A DNA stretch of 64,000 nucleotides, taken from Phaeovulum molybdatiresistens. GTDB lineage: Bacteria; Pseudomonadota; Alphaproteobacteria; Rhodobacterales; Rhodobacteraceae. The position numbers were made by a program, and so were the translations under genes. The stretch is from contig NZ_JAMJFX010000005.1 in assembly GCF_023544865.1 (NCBI RefSeq), positions 62,001 through 126,000 of the forward strand, written 5' to 3'. Under the pieces are notes generated by a model. The model was not told the DNA's origin. It did not search any database and saw only the letters and a program-made list of their open reading frames with translations. Shown here one piece after another: positions 9,532 through 18,591 of this stretch (position 1 is its first letter; every line of letters begins with the position of its first letter).

Positions 9532-11361
9532 ATGCTTGCGCGCGCCGCCCCGTTCACGCTAGACCCGACACAGACCGCGCCCGAAACCGCGCATCCGATA
9601 GGCAGGACCTTGGCCAGACCCGATCCCCGATATTCCTCCGGCAAGCTGTTCGCCCGGCTCTGGCGCGACTATCTGCGCCGCCACTGGCCGCTGATGACGC
9701 TGGCGCTGCTGGTGATGATGATCGAGGGCTCGACGCTGGGCGCGCTCAGCTGGATGCTGGAGCCGCTGTTCGACCGGGTCTTTCTGGGCGGCGAAACCGG
9801 GCTGATCTGGTGGGTCGGTCTGGCGATCCTGGGGCTGTTCGTGATCCGCGCGGTGACGCTGGTGGTATCACGCACGCTGCTGACGCGGATATCGCTGGCC
9901 AGTTCCAGCGCCATGCAGGTGGATCTGACCCGCCACATCCTTGGCCTTGACCAGGCGTTCTTCCAGCACAATCCCCCCGGCGCACTGATTGAGCGGGTGC
10001 AGGGCGACACCATCGCCGTTCAAGGCGTCTGGTCGACCTTCATCACCGGGGCGGGGCGCGATGCGGTGTCGCTGATCGCGCTGTTTGCGGTGGCGATATC
10101 AATCGACCCGATCTGGACCGCGACCACGCTGATCGGCGCGCCGCTTCTGATCCTGCCGACCGCGGTTGCGCAGCGCTACATCCGCAAGAAAACCGCGCAG
10201 ATGCGGTCGCAATCGGGCCAGCGCGCCACCCGCCTGGATGAGGTGTTCCACGGCATCGCCGCGGTCAAGCTGAACCGCATGGAAGACTATCAGATGCGCC
10301 GCTTTGCCACGATCGTCGATGCGATCCGGCGCGCGCAGGTCAAGATGACGATGTCGCAGACGATGATCCCGGCAATGATCGACGTGGTCACCGGGCTTGG
10401 CTTTTTCGGCGTCCTGTTGCTGGCGGGCGGTGAAATTGCCGCAGGCCAGCGGACCGTGGGCGAATTCATGTCATTCTTCACCGCCATCGCGCTGGCGTTT
10501 CAACCGCTGCGCCGTCTGGGCGGGCTGGCTGGCACCTGGCAGACCGCGGCGGCAAGCCTGGAACGCCTGTATCGCCTGTTCGACACCCCGCCCGCCATCA
10601 CCAGCCCGGCCACCGGACTGCGCCCCGATCCGGCGCAGACGACGATCCGGCTGGAAGGCGTGCGGCTGAGCTATGGTGAAACGCCGGTGCTGCGCGGGCT
10701 GTCCTTTACCGCCGAGGCGGGGCAGACGACCGCGCTGGTCGGGCCGTCGGGGGCGGGGAAAAGCACGGTCTTTGCCCTGCTGACGCGGATGATCGACCCC
10801 GACAGCGGCCGTATCACCATCGGCGGACAAGATATACGCGCGTTGGATCTGCCTGCGCTGCGCGATCTGTTCTCGACCGTCGCGCAGGAAGCGGCGCTGT
10901 TTGACGAAACCATCCGGGAAAACGTGCTTCTGGGGCGCACCGACGTGCCCGCGCCCGCGCTGGCCCGCGCGCTGCAGGCCGCGCATGTCACCGATTTCAC
11001 CGACAGCCTGCCGCAGGGCATCGACACACCTGCCGGGCCGCGTGGTTCCTCCCTCTCGGGCGGGCAACGCCAGCGCGTCGCCATTGCCCGCGCCATTCTG
11101 CGCGACGCGCCGATCCTGCTGCTGGATGAGGCGACAAGCGCGCTGGATACCGCGTCCGAGGCGCGCGTGGCCGAGGCGCTGGCCGACTTGTCGCAAGGTC
11201 GCACCACGCTGGTGATCGCGCATCGCCTGTCCACCGTGCGCAACGCCGACAAGATCGTTGTGATCGTCGATGGTCAGGTGGTCGAGGAAGGCACGCATGA
11301 AACGCTGCTAGTGCAAGGCGGGACCTATGCGTCGCTGTGCCGGATGCAACTGACCGACTGA
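9532..11361 (+). CDS. ABC exporter, fused permease and ATPase (MsbA/lipid A exporter-like)
   Basis: A half-transporter of about 609 residues: six predicted transmembrane helices in residues 40-330, then an ATPase domain with Walker A GPSGAGKSTVF, signature LSGGQRQRVAIARAIL, Walker B ILLLDEATSALD and the H-loop IAHRLS. This architecture belongs to homodimeric exporters for lipids, peptides or drugs; the substrate is unknown. An N-terminal extension of about 40 residues precedes the membrane domain. Start codons GTG 9526, ATG 9532 and TTG 9609 (with an AGGAC just upstream) are all possible. It is followed 15 bp later by ygfZ, probably in one transcript. Confidence 0.85.
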   Translation: MLARAAPFTLDPTQTAPETAHPIGRTLARPDPRYSSGKLFARLWRDYLRRHWPLMTLALLVMMIEGSTLGALSWMLEPLFDRVFLGGETGLIWWVGLAILGLFVIRAVTLVVSRTLLTRISLASSSAMQVDLTRHILGLDQAFFQHNPPGALIERVQGDTIAVQGVWSTFITGAGRDAVSLIALFAVAISIDPIWTATTLIGAPLLILPTAVAQRYIRKKTAQMRSQSGQRATRLDEVFHGIAAVKLNRMEDYQMRRFATIVDAIRRAQVKMTMSQTMIPAMIDVVTGLGFFGVLLLAGGEIAAGQRTVGEFMSFFTAIALAFQPLRRLGGLAGTWQTAAASLERLYRLFDTPPAITSPATGLRPDPAQTTIRLEGVRLSYGETPVLRGLSFTAEAGQTTALVGPSGAGKSTVFALLTRMIDPDSGRITIGGQDIRALDLPALRDLFSTVAQEAALFDETIRENVLLGRTDVPAPALARALQAAHVTDFTDSLPQGIDTPAGPRGSSLSGGQRQRVAIARAILRDAPILLLDEATSALDTASEARVAEALADLSQGRTTLVIAHRLSTVRNADKIVVIVDGQVVEEGTHETLLVQGGTYASLCRMQLTD

Positions 11362-11376
11362 ACAAAGGGGGCCAGG

Positions 11377-12108
11377 ATGAACGAACGCGCAATCTTCCGG
11401 ATCAGCGGCGCGGACCGGATCAGCTTTCTGCAGGGGCTGATCAGCAATGATGCGCGCAAGCTGGATGCGGGGCCCGTCTATGCCGCGCTGCTGGCCCCGC
11501 AGGGCAAGTATCTCGCGGATTTCCTGCTGATCCCCGATGGCGACACCGTGTTGCTGGACATAGCCGCGCCCCTGGCCGAGGCCACCGTCAAGCGGCTTTC
11601 GATGTATCGTCTGCGCGCGGATGTGCGGATTGAGCCGACCCCGCTGCAGGTGCACCGCGGCACCGGTCCCGCGCCGACCGGCGCGGTTACCGACCCGCGC
11701 CACCCCGCGCTTGGCTGGCGGCTTTATGGCGCCACAGGCGGCGATGACGGGACCGATTGGGACGCGATCCGCGTGGCCCATTGTATCCCCGAAACCGGGA
11801 TCGAGCTGACGCAAGACACCTACATTCTGGAAGCCGGCTTTGAACGCCTGAACGGCGTCGATTTCCGCAAGGGATGTTACGTGGGGCAAGAGGTGACCGC
11901 GCGGATGAAGCACAAGACCGAACTGCGCAAGGGCCTGGTGACGGTGCGCGTGCAGGGCAGCGCCCCGGTGGGCACGCCGATCGAGGCCGCCGGCCGCGTC
12001 GTGGGAACGCTTTACACCCAGGCGGGCGGCCGCGGCATCGCGCATCTGCGGCTTGACCGCGCCGAAGGTCCGATGCAGGCGGGCGCGGCCACCGTCAGCC
12101 TGGACTGA
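11377..12108 (+). CDS. ygfZ: YgfZ/GcvT-like folate-binding protein, Fe-S cluster maintenance
   Basis: A 243-residue protein of the folate-binding YgfZ family (IBA57 in mitochondria), which uses tetrahydrofolate to support repair or assembly of iron-sulfur enzymes. The diagnostic motif K-G-C-Y-x-G-Q-E is present as RKGCYVGQEVTARMKHKTE, with the functional cysteine. The N-terminal ISGADRISFLQGLISND matches the GcvT-like fold. A GGGGGCC ribosome site precedes the ATG, and the gene lies 15 bp after the ABC exporter. Confidence 0.92.
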   Translation: MNERAIFRISGADRISFLQGLISNDARKLDAGPVYAALLAPQGKYLADFLLIPDGDTVLLDIAAPLAEATVKRLSMYRLRADVRIEPTPLQVHRGTGPAPTGAVTDPRHPALGWRLYGATGGDDGTDWDAIRVAHCIPETGIELTQDTYILEAGFERLNGVDFRKGCYVGQEVTARMKHKTELRKGLVTVRVQGSAPVGTPIEAAGRVVGTLYTQAGGRGIAHLRLDRAEGPMQAGAATVSLD

Positions 12109-12432
12109 CCCAGGCGCGCGGTTCACATTCGCGCGAGCCTGCCGGCTGCGGCACCAGTACCAAGCCGGCACGACCCTGATGGCGCAAACGGCAAAAAGGC
12201 GCCGATATGCCGGCGAAAATACGAATTACGGCAAAAATGGTTGATCTGAAAACGCCCGCGCCTATATATGGGCGGCTGCACTGTGGCACCTAGACGAAAT
12301 ATTGACCGCGACAACGATAGCCATGCAACAAACGCATGACTGCCATGTAACGCAGGCCATATCGAATCGTTCGGGAAAAGCCATATTTGCCGCTACGCCA
12401 GGAAACGCAAGAGCAATAAAAAGGACGGAATG
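12109..12432. other. 324-bp intergenic region with one promoter
   Basis: No convincing gene is seen here. It holds the promoter at 12241-12268 and a long, AT-richer 5' leader (about 150 nt) before the gene at 12433. Scattered short palindromes occur (GCCGGC at several places), but no riboswitch I recognise. Confidence 0.5.
12241..12268 (+). promoter_or_regulatory. predicted sigma-70-type promoter
   Basis: TTGATC, 16-bp spacer, TATATA. This is the best -35/-10 pair in the region and would give a leader of about 150 nt for the gene at 12433. Confidence 0.45.
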
Positions 12433-12753
12433 ATGCGCGATTTCGTTGACGGCTCCGCATTCAATTACGAACAGGGCCAACGCGCACGCAAGCTTTTCGC
12501 GGCTGTGGTGCTGGCCGCATTGGATGATGCGATCGCCGATGACAAGAAATATGGCAACGGGCCGGAACAGATTGCCCGTTGGGCTCGGTCGCGCGATGGG
12601 CGCGAGGTGCTGTCCTGCGCCGGGATCGACCCGAACGAACGCGTCGTAAAGGGCCTGATGGAATTCGTCTCGAAAGGTGTGCGCACCTCGGTCGCGCTGT
12701 CGCGCGAGGAAAGCGAACGCCGCCTGGCCGCCGAAGAGGCCGAAGCGGCCTGA
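12433..12753 (+). CDS. small conserved protein of unknown function
   Basis: A 106-residue cytosolic protein beginning RDFVDGSAFNYEQGQRARK, with no signal peptide or membrane segment and a helical, charged C-terminus ending EESERRLAAEEAEAA. I recall close relatives throughout Rhodobacteraceae (possibly Pfam DUF6280; unverified) but no function. Start 12433 is preferred to ATG 12430 because the AAGGA site then has normal 7-base spacing. The gene is monocistronic: its own promoter lies at 12241 and a strong intrinsic terminator follows at 12776. Confidence 0.75.
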   Translation: MRDFVDGSAFNYEQGQRARKLFAAVVLAALDDAIADDKKYGNGPEQIARWARSRDGREVLSCAGIDPNERVVKGLMEFVSKGVRTSVALSREESERRLAAEEAEAA

Positions 12754-12775
12754 GGCATTGAGACATGCCGTTAAA

Positions 12776-12806
12776 AAAACGCGCCCTCGCGGGCGCGTTT
12801 TGTTTT
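12776..12806 (+). terminator. strong intrinsic terminator
   Basis: A perfect 11-bp stem AAAACGCGCCC / GGGCGCGTTTT around a TCGC tetraloop, followed by a T-rich run (GTTTTG). It closes the transcript of the gene at 12433-12753. Confidence 0.88.
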
Positions 12807-12936
12807 GTGCGGATCACGGGTCAGTCAGCCGCCCCGGTTTGTAGCCCTAGCCTTGGGTCAGGCGGCGACGATTGCTTGTCGACCTTGATATGGTCCGGTC
12901 CGCAGCGGCACTGGCCATCCGCTACCAGGCCACAGA

Positions 12937-14070
12937 TCAGTCGAAATCCTGACTGCTCAGCGCCCGCTGAATCTCACGCCGGACAAGCTTGCGCACATTG
13001 CGCGTGATCCTTTCGCCAAGCGAGCCCTGAAGTTCCTTGCGGATAATATCCGCCACCAGAATGCGCAGGGTTTCCTCATCAATCAGCGTGTCGGACCCTG
13101 CGAAGATGCTCTCTTCCTCATCATCGTCCACGTCTGCATGCCGCCGCGCTTCGGGCTGGGGCCGAAGGATCCTTGGGCCGCTGCGGTGATCCGGCGCGGC
13201 CTCATGCAGATGCAGCCGACGGGGGGTATCGTCCTCCGGCACGGCAGCATCGGTTTCTTCCGTCGTCTCTTGCGCCTCGGCCTGGTCTGATGGCACGAGG
13301 TCTTCAACGACATGCGTGCCATCGATGTCGGGCGCCCAGCTGGCATCTGCGACGTCGCTGCCATCAGGGGCCTCTGCCGCATCCTCGGCCCCCCCCTCTA
13401 CCGGTGCCCCTGCGTCGGCCAAGGTGTCAAACTGGCCATCCGGGCCTTCTTCGGCGTCAATCCACATGGGTGCGCCCGGATCATCGGCAATCTCTTCGAC
13501 AAGATCGCCGGCACCCGTCACGTCCCCGCCGTCGTCCGCCGGCCAGGCCCGGGGTGGGGCTGTCGTCAACAGCGGATCGGGATCTGCGCCGTATTCATCA
13601 CCAAGCTGCGGCTCTGCATCTGCAAGCCCGGGCGCCAGGTCGACATCGCCACCACCGGCCAGGGTAGGCTCTTCCTGGGTGGGCACATCCCCCACGGCGG
13701 CTTCCAGTTCGGCAATCGTATGTTCCAGCCGCTGAAGCTCGGCCCCAAGATCATCCGGCGTCGCAGGCGCGGGCGCCGCCTCGGCCGAAAACTCATCTTC
13801 GCCCTCAACGCGCAGGGCGGGCGTCAGCACAAGGCAGCCGTCGTCCTCGACAACCGCATTCTCATCACCTTGATCAGCGTCATCGGACCGCAAGGCGGCG
13901 CCCGGCGGCTCTTCAACCGGCGCTGGAGCCTGGGGCAAGGGGGCAGGACCGGGCGCAGGATCAGGCTGCGCCTGTGGCGCGGGTCGCACAGGAACCGGAT
14001 CCAGCGACACAAGCCGGCGGATCGAGGCAAGGACATCCTCGATCTCTGGCGAATTCATCGGATCAGACAT
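12937..14070 (-). CDS. PopZ-like polar organising scaffold protein (DUF2497-type)
   Basis: A 377-residue protein with the three-part layout of PopZ, the alphaproteobacterial pole-organising hub that self-assembles and binds ParB and other client proteins. It has an N-terminal helix SPEIEDVLASIRRLVSLD (compare 'MEEILASIRRIIS' in Caulobacter PopZ), a long Pro/Asp/Glu-rich linker (roughly residues 25-300), and C-terminal helices ETLRILVADIIRKEL... RRRE-type region (residues about 335-373) in the place of the PopZ oligomerisation helices. Synteny agrees: it follows pcm and tolC, and valS is nearby, as I recall for popZ elsewhere. The linker is much longer than in Caulobacter (177-residue protein). 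Assignment rests on motif layout and context, not on an alignment. Confidence 0.72.
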   Translation of the reverse strand: MSDPMNSPEIEDVLASIRRLVSLDPVPVRPAPQAQPDPAPGPAPLPQAPAPVEEPPGAALRSDDADQGDENAVVEDDGCLVLTPALRVEGEDEFSAEAAPAPATPDDLGAELQRLEHTIAELEAAVGDVPTQEEPTLAGGGDVDLAPGLADAEPQLGDEYGADPDPLLTTAPPRAWPADDGGDVTGAGDLVEEIADDPGAPMWIDAEEGPDGQFDTLADAGAPVEGGAEDAAEAPDGSDVADASWAPDIDGTHVVEDLVPSDQAEAQETTEETDAAVPEDDTPRRLHLHEAAPDHRSGPRILRPQPEARRHADVDDDEEESIFAGSDTLIDEETLRILVADIIRKELQGSLGERITRNVRKLVRREIQRALSSQDFD

Positions 14071-14129
14071 GCCGTCCCCCTGCCCGTTCGGTCGCGGTCA
14101 ACGCGCCGCGCGTGCCCGGCACGGGCGCG

Positions 14130-15509
14130 TCACTTCTTGCCGATGGAACGCAGCACCCGATCAAGGCTTTCCCCCTGAACGCTGGTGACGGGCGCATTGC
14201 GCACCGCGTTGTAATAGGCCGCGGGATCATAGGTCGGGATACCAAGCTGCAATTTCTCAACGGTCAGAAGACCCATAGACGAAAGAAGTGAATAGATCGC
14301 TACCTGCAGATTGGCTTCGGCATCGATGCGGTCGGCCTGCGCGTTCAGCAATTCCTGTTCCGCGTCCAGCACATCAAGGGTGGTACGGGCGCCAAGGGTC
14401 GCTTCTTCCTTGACGCCGTTATAGGCAACCGTCGCGGCCTCGATCTGCTGGTTGATCGCACGGATCTGCGCGCGGGCAACTTCGATGCTGGACCAGGCAT
14501 TCGCCACGGACTCGCTGATCTGCACGCCTACCTGGGCCAAACCGGCGCGGGCAGCATCGCGATTGGCGATCGCCTTGCGATGCGCCGAAGCCAGCGCGCC
14601 GCCGGAATAGATGGTCTGCGACATCCGCACCCCCGCCGTCAGGCCAGCGCCTGTGCCGCTTGGGTCGGACACCCCGACCGAGCCGCTAAGCGTCGGCATC
14701 CGCCGCTTGGCAGACAGCGCCACCTGCAGATCGGCGATGGTCACCTGGCGCTGTGCGCGCTTGATCGCCGGATGCAGGCGCAGCGCCGTGCCCCGCGCCT
14801 CATCAAGCGATTTCGGCAACGCCGGGGGATTTGGCAAGGCTGCCAGGTTGACCGGATAGGCGCCAGTCGCGGCCTTGAAGGATTCGCGCGCAGCTTCCAG
14901 ACTGCCCTGCGCGGCCACAAGCGCGGCGCGGGCGGCGGCCAGCCGCGCCTCGGCCAGCGACACATCGGTTCGGGTCACTTCACCCACTTCGAACCGGTCC
15001 TGGGCGGCACGCAGTTCTTCACCGATCACGCGCACCGAATTCTGGTTGATCGCCAGGCGCTGGGACGCGCTTTTCACGTCGGTATAGGCGGCAATCGCGG
15101 TCAGCAGGACATCCTGTTCCACACCCACAAGCGCCTCACGGGTTGCCAGAACGCTTTCCTTGGCAATGTCGACGCCCAGCTGGCTTTGCCCGAAATCAAA
15201 CAGAACCATCGACGCGGACAAGGACAAAGACGCGCTAAGATCCTCGACATCGCGGGGCGGCACGTCGCTGTCGGTGTAGGTCGCCTCGGCGATCCACTGC
15301 ACCACGGGCCGCAGGCTTGCGATGGCGGCGGCGACATCCTCATCCGCGGCGCGCAGCGTGGCGCGGTTCTGCTCCAGCAGGTTGGAATTGCGGTAGGCCG
15401 CGACCAGCGCATCCGCGAGCGTTTCGGCCCGCGCTGCCACCGGGGCCGCAGCAAAGCTCAGCGCGGCAAAGCCCGCGAGCGTGATCGATTTCAGCGTCTT
15501 GCGCAACAT
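14130..15509 (-). CDS. tolC: TolC family outer-membrane efflux channel
   Basis: A 459-residue outer-membrane factor that forms the trimeric exit duct for type I secretion and RND/ABC efflux. A signal peptide ends at AAPVAARA-ETLADAL, then two repeated coiled-coil/beta modules follow, with typical segments such as EALVGVEQDVLLTAIAAY and LGARTTLDVLDAEQELLNA. Start 15509 is chosen because GAGGAAG lies 6 bases upstream and the signal peptide begins there; upstream ATGs at 15524 and 15560 lack a well-placed site. It lies between the pcm-like and PopZ-like genes on one strand, probably a shared transcript. Confidence 0.93.
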   Translation of the reverse strand: MLRKTLKSITLAGFAALSFAAAPVAARAETLADALVAAYRNSNLLEQNRATLRAADEDVAAAIASLRPVVQWIAEATYTDSDVPPRDVEDLSASLSLSASMVLFDFGQSQLGVDIAKESVLATREALVGVEQDVLLTAIAAYTDVKSASQRLAINQNSVRVIGEELRAAQDRFEVGEVTRTDVSLAEARLAAARAALVAAQGSLEAARESFKAATGAYPVNLAALPNPPALPKSLDEARGTALRLHPAIKRAQRQVTIADLQVALSAKRRMPTLSGSVGVSDPSGTGAGLTAGVRMSQTIYSGGALASAHRKAIANRDAARAGLAQVGVQISESVANAWSSIEVARAQIRAINQQIEAATVAYNGVKEEATLGARTTLDVLDAEQELLNAQADRIDAEANLQVAIYSLLSSMGLLTVEKLQLGIPTYDPAAYYNAVRNAPVTSVQGESLDRVLRSIGKK

Positions 15510-15619
15510 GCCTGGCTTCCTCATTCCTAAGAACTTTCCCTGCTTCTTTCGGCAGAGCAAAGATCGGGGGCGGGATCGCCCCCTGTGATCACGACGTCAT
15601 TGCACCCACGCCCCGCCTG

Positions 15620-16270
15620 TCAGAGCGCGAATTCCTTTTCCGCGGCAAAGCCCGGCAAAACCGGGGCCGCCGCGTTGAATGCATAGCGCCAGGTCACCTG
15701 GCCATCGATCTTGCGCCCGATGCGCGCCACACCCAGCGCCTTTTCCATGAACAGACAGCCGATCCGGCCGCCTTCTTTCAGCTGATCCAGAATCGCCTGC
15801 GGCACCTGTTCCGCGGCGCCTTCGATGATGATTACGTCATAAGGGCCGTGTTTGGCCGCACCGCCCGCAAGCGGACCTGCGACGACCGCAACATTGTCCG
15901 CGCCCAGCTGCGCCAGGGCGGCCTCGGCCTGGGTGGCAAGGCCCTCTTCCTCAAGAACGACAACCGCTTCGGCCATGCGCCCGATGACCGCGGCGGAATA
16001 GCCCAGCCCGCAGCCGATATCGAGCACCAGATCCCCCGATGTCACATCCAGCGCATCCAGCAGCTTGGCCAGCGTCCGCGGTTCCAGCATCACACGGCCC
16101 GGCGCGATGTCCAGATTTTCACCGATATAGGCGGCCTCACGGCGGGGCGCGGGCACGAACTGTTCGCGCGGGATAGCCAGCATTGCCTCGATGATCGGGA
16201 ATTTCGTCACGTCATTGGGGCGAACCTGGGTGTCGACCATCATGGTGCGGCGCGCGGCGAAATCGGTCAT
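15620..16270 (-). CDS. protein-L-isoaspartate O-methyltransferase family protein
   Basis: A 216-residue SAM-dependent methyltransferase of the Pcm family, whose classical members repair isoaspartyl residues in aged proteins. The N-terminal [14 protein letters not shown], the IPREQFVP segment, and the SAM site [17 protein letters not shown] (motif I) are visible, followed by the [11 protein letters not shown] region. The alphaproteobacterial branch beginning 'RxxMVDxQVRPxDVT' may have diverged in function from E. coli Pcm. It is the first gene of the pcm-tolC-PopZ-like run. Confidence 0.88.
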   Translation of the reverse strand: MTDFAARRTMMVDTQVRPNDVTKFPIIEAMLAIPREQFVPAPRREAAYIGENLDIAPGRVMLEPRTLAKLLDALDVTSGDLVLDIGCGLGYSAAVIGRMAEAVVVLEEEGLATQAEAALAQLGADNVAVVAGPLAGGAAKHGPYDVIIIEGAAEQVPQAILDQLKEGGRIGCLFMEKALGVARIGRKIDGQVTWRYAFNAAAPVLPGFAAEKEFAL

Positions 16271-16447
16271 GTCTGGGCTCTTGAAATAGGGTTATCCGTT
16301 TGATCCTTGTGCCACATCCCCCCTGCCGGGGCAACCGTCGCACGCCGGGACAGCCTGCCGCAGCCCGCCTGTGATGCACGAAACCCACGCCCCGCCCCCT
16401 TGCGGCATCCATCGCGATGGTCTAATTGACGATCACCTCGAAGGAAC

Positions 16448-16521
16448 GGCGGGTTGGCGGAGAGGTTACGCAGCGGATTGCAAATCCGTGAAGACCGGTT
16501 CGATTCCGGTACCCGCCTCCA
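16448..16521 (+). tRNA. tRNA-Cys (GCA)
   Basis: A complete cloverleaf of 74 nt including an encoded CCA. The acceptor stem pairs GGCGGGT with ACCCGCC, the anticodon loop is TTGCAAA (anticodon GCA), the T-arm is CCGGTTCGATTCCGG, and the discriminator is T as usual for Cys. Its 3' half (16475-16521) is repeated exactly at 35362-35408. An element has integrated here and supplies the present 3' half. Confidence 0.95.
16475..16521 (+). repeat. attL, 47-bp direct repeat in tRNA-Cys
   Basis: The left copy of the attachment-site repeat. It begins GGATTGCAAATCCGTGAAGA at the anticodon stem and runs to the CCA end. The bases on either side differ from the right copy, which fixes the limits. Confidence 0.93.
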
Positions 16522-16551
16522 ATACTTTCAATGGGTTAGAAGATTTTCTGC

Positions 16552-17619
16552 TCATAGAGTATCACCCTTGGTATCAGTTTCACTTTTCGTTCTCGTTTCG
16601 TTCAAAAGCCGTTCCCACAGCTGACGTTTCTCGGCAGCAGTCGTTGCGCGCATGACTTGGCGCGCAAATCCTGCGTATTTGATGACCATCTTCTTGGTCT
16701 TGTGGCCACTGAAGCTCATGATCTCATCATCGTCGCAGCCTGCCCACGCTAACTCCATGACGCCGCGATAGCGCATAGCGTGCAGATCGTGCTCCAGCAC
16801 ACCAAGTCGTTCGCGCTCGGCCCTCATGATGCGGGCGATCTTGTAGTAGCTCATCGGCGAGCCATCATCGTTCGCCAGAATTGGACGATCGGGGGTCAGC
16901 CTTTCCCCCAGCTCTGCCCTCAGACGATCAAGCTGCGCTTGCAGGTTTAGAGTGCAGGGAAGCAGAAGCTCCACGCCCGTCTTGCTCTGCGTTATCTTCA
17001 GGTTCTGCCCATCTTCGTATTGACGCCATGTGAAAGCGTTTAGGTCCCCCGGCCTTTGAACACTGCCTACCCCGAGTTCAAAGATGAGCATCGGCAAATC
17101 GAATGCTTCGCGTCTCCAAGTTTCCACCGCTGCGTCCGTCCAGGGAATGTGCGGCTTTTTTCTGTCTTCTGGGACTTTCAGAAGCTCGATGTCAGTAGCA
17201 GGGTTGTCCTTCAACCAACCTTTTCTTTGCCCAAGCTTGGCGAGCATAGAAATCGCGACGGGGATGTAGTTGGCAAACCTTACTCGGTGTGTATTCTTAT
17301 CCATGGCGTTGTAAATATCAGCCTTGGTCAGTTGCCTTACATCCCGTTTCCCAATTCGCTCCTCAAGGTATGTGAAGGTGCCCTCCAAATCCTCACGATA
17401 GCGTGGTTCGTAACCCGCCCATTTGTCGGTCTTGCGAAGTTCGGCGATCAAAACTGACCAGGAGCGTCTTGCTGCATGACGCTTGCCGCGAACAATCGAC
17501 CAGTACTCATCATCGAATTCAGGCGTGCCTTCAGAAGCATAGATGCGATAGTAGCGACCACCCTTTCGCACATACCAACGCCCGCTTGGGTGTTTCCAAA
17601 GGTATTTTTTCCGCTTCAC
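16552..17619 (-). CDS. int: tyrosine recombinase / site-specific integrase
   Basis: A 355-residue phage-type integrase. The catalytic set is visible: Arg in GSVQRPGDLNAF (about residue 205), H-x-x-R as LHAMRYRG, His in SFSGHKTKKM, and the nucleophilic Tyr in MVIKYAGFAR. It should catalyse insertion and excision of the element at the tRNA-Cys 3' end, 31 bp away. The start is GTG at 17619, overlapping the stop of the upstream small gene by 4 bases, which suggests translational coupling. Proteins of this size with a basic N-terminus (MKRKKYLWKHPSGRWYVRKG) include an arm-binding domain. Confidence 0.93.
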   Translation of the reverse strand: MKRKKYLWKHPSGRWYVRKGGRYYRIYASEGTPEFDDEYWSIVRGKRHAARRSWSVLIAELRKTDKWAGYEPRYREDLEGTFTYLEERIGKRDVRQLTKADIYNAMDKNTHRVRFANYIPVAISMLAKLGQRKGWLKDNPATDIELLKVPEDRKKPHIPWTDAAVETWRREAFDLPMLIFELGVGSVQRPGDLNAFTWRQYEDGQNLKITQSKTGVELLLPCTLNLQAQLDRLRAELGERLTPDRPILANDDGSPMSYYKIARIMRAERERLGVLEHDLHAMRYRGVMELAWAGCDDDEIMSFSGHKTKKMVIKYAGFARQVMRATTAAEKRQLWERLLNETRTKSETDTKGDTL

Positions 17620-17822
17620 CAGACAATCTCCTCATTCCCATCAATGAGGTCTCCGGCAACGATCTGCTCAAGAAGCCGCGTATCCCATCGCTTTTCACCC
17701 GCAATGTCTTTTCCATCTGGCAACTGACCAGAGGCGACGCCTGCCCTGAACTCACTGACCGTCATGTCAAGCAGCTGAGCTGCCGTGCTCTCCTTGGCGG
17801 CGATTGGAACATACCGGGCCAT
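17616..17822 (-). CDS. small hypothetical protein coupled to integrase
   Basis: A 68-residue protein with no recognised family, reading MARYVPIAAKESTAAQLLDM at the start. The first half looks like a short helix-turn-helix (AAQLLDMTVSEFRAGVASGQLP), the common layout of small excision or DNA-bending factors, but this is only inference. It overlaps the integrase start by 4 bp and lies 9 bp after the excisionase-like gene, so the three probably form one operon. Confidence 0.6.
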   Translation of the reverse strand: MARYVPIAAKESTAAQLLDMTVSEFRAGVASGQLPDGKDIAGEKRWDTRLLEQIVAGDLIDGNEEIVW

Positions 17823-17831
17823 GACGTCACC

Positions 17832-18044
17832 TCAACGACTTCCAGACAGGTTCGTTCGCGGCTCCACGGTGTGCGCCTCTAGGTATTCCTCAAGAGCGCC
17901 TTGCGGTAAGAGGTAAATGCCCCCGACCTTCACATGACGCACTTGTTGGTTGCGGATCAGTTTTCTGACACGCGCTAGCGGCCAACCAAGGCGGCTCGCT
18001 GCCTCTGTGGGGCTTTCGTATGAAGAAGAACCAGTTGTAACCAT
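17832..18044 (-). CDS. helix-turn-helix excisionase-like DNA-binding protein
   Basis: About 70 residues with a MerR/AlpA-type winged helix: SPTEAASRLGWPLARVRKLI followed by NQQVRHVKVGGIYLLPQGALEEYL. This is the usual layout of excisionases and AlpA-like activators that direct integrase towards excision. ATG 18044 is chosen because GGGAG is placed 8 bases upstream; the frame continues to 18092. It is first in the operon with the small gene and integrase, and divergent from the XRE gene at 18169. Confidence 0.75.
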   Translation of the reverse strand: MVTTGSSSYESPTEAASRLGWPLARVRKLIRNQQVRHVKVGGIYLLPQGALEEYLEAHTVEPRTNLSGSR

Positions 18045-18168
18045 TTGTGCACTCCCTGACACCATTGGCTTACATTGCGCACCTAGATACACTCATCTTA
18101 CGAATCTGGGCCGATTACTCGATTTGTATCCTATGCGTTACAATATGGCAATGAGGTAAACAAAGCGA
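18045..18168. promoter_or_regulatory. divergent control region between excision operon and XRE gene
   Basis: A 124-bp AT-richer interval separating oppositely oriented operons. A possible rightward promoter is TTACTC-18 bp-TACAAT just before 18169. The adjacent XRE gene is a natural candidate to bind here as the island's maintenance/excision switch. No perfect palindrome was found. Confidence 0.35.
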
Positions 18169-18591
18169 ATGAGTGTTATCGGGGATCGCATCGAAGCTGT
18201 GCGCAAGCAGAGCGGCCTCTCACAGGAAGCTTTCGCCGAAAGTATCGGTGTGAGCAGGAACTCATACTTCAAATATGTCAGAGGCCATCGCGCTGTGCCC
18301 TCTGATGTTTTTTCAGCAATCCTTGAGAAATACGGCACAGACCCGGTCTGGCTGCACGAAGGCGACACAGGGTTGAACAGCCGAACAACCTCCCTGCTCG
18401 ACGACATGAAGCAGATCCTTTTTGCGGTCGATGACCGCGCAGAAGAGCGCGGCTTGAACCTCGACCGCGACAAGCGCTGGCTGATCGCCTGCCGCATCTG
18501 TGTGGAACGGGTCGTGACCGCAAAGCAGAGCGAACCTGACATTCCCCTGGAAACGAGTGAAATCGACAAATGGTTGGAGGTGGCACAATGA
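18169..18591 (+). CDS. XRE-family helix-turn-helix repressor
   Basis: A 140-residue protein with an N-terminal HTH_XRE domain: VIGDRIEAVRKQSGLSQEAF, then SIGVSRNSYFKYVRGHRAVP, about residues 2-55. The C-terminal half is helical and may mediate dimerisation. It resembles lysogeny-type repressors and lies divergent from the excisionase-integrase operon, so it probably keeps the element integrated and controls its own operon. The gene overlaps the following membrane-protein gene by 4 bases (ATGA). Confidence 0.82.
   Translation: MSVIGDRIEAVRKQSGLSQEAFAESIGVSRNSYFKYVRGHRAVPSDVFSAILEKYGTDPVWLHEGDTGLNSRTTSLLDDMKQILFAVDDRAEERGLNLDRDKRWLIACRICVERVVTAKQSEPDIPLETSEIDKWLEVAQ

Noticed and set aside
9532..11361. 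True MsbA lipid A flippase
   Set aside because: Two similar exporters are in the window and no lipid A gene adjoins either; only the general exporter class is supported.
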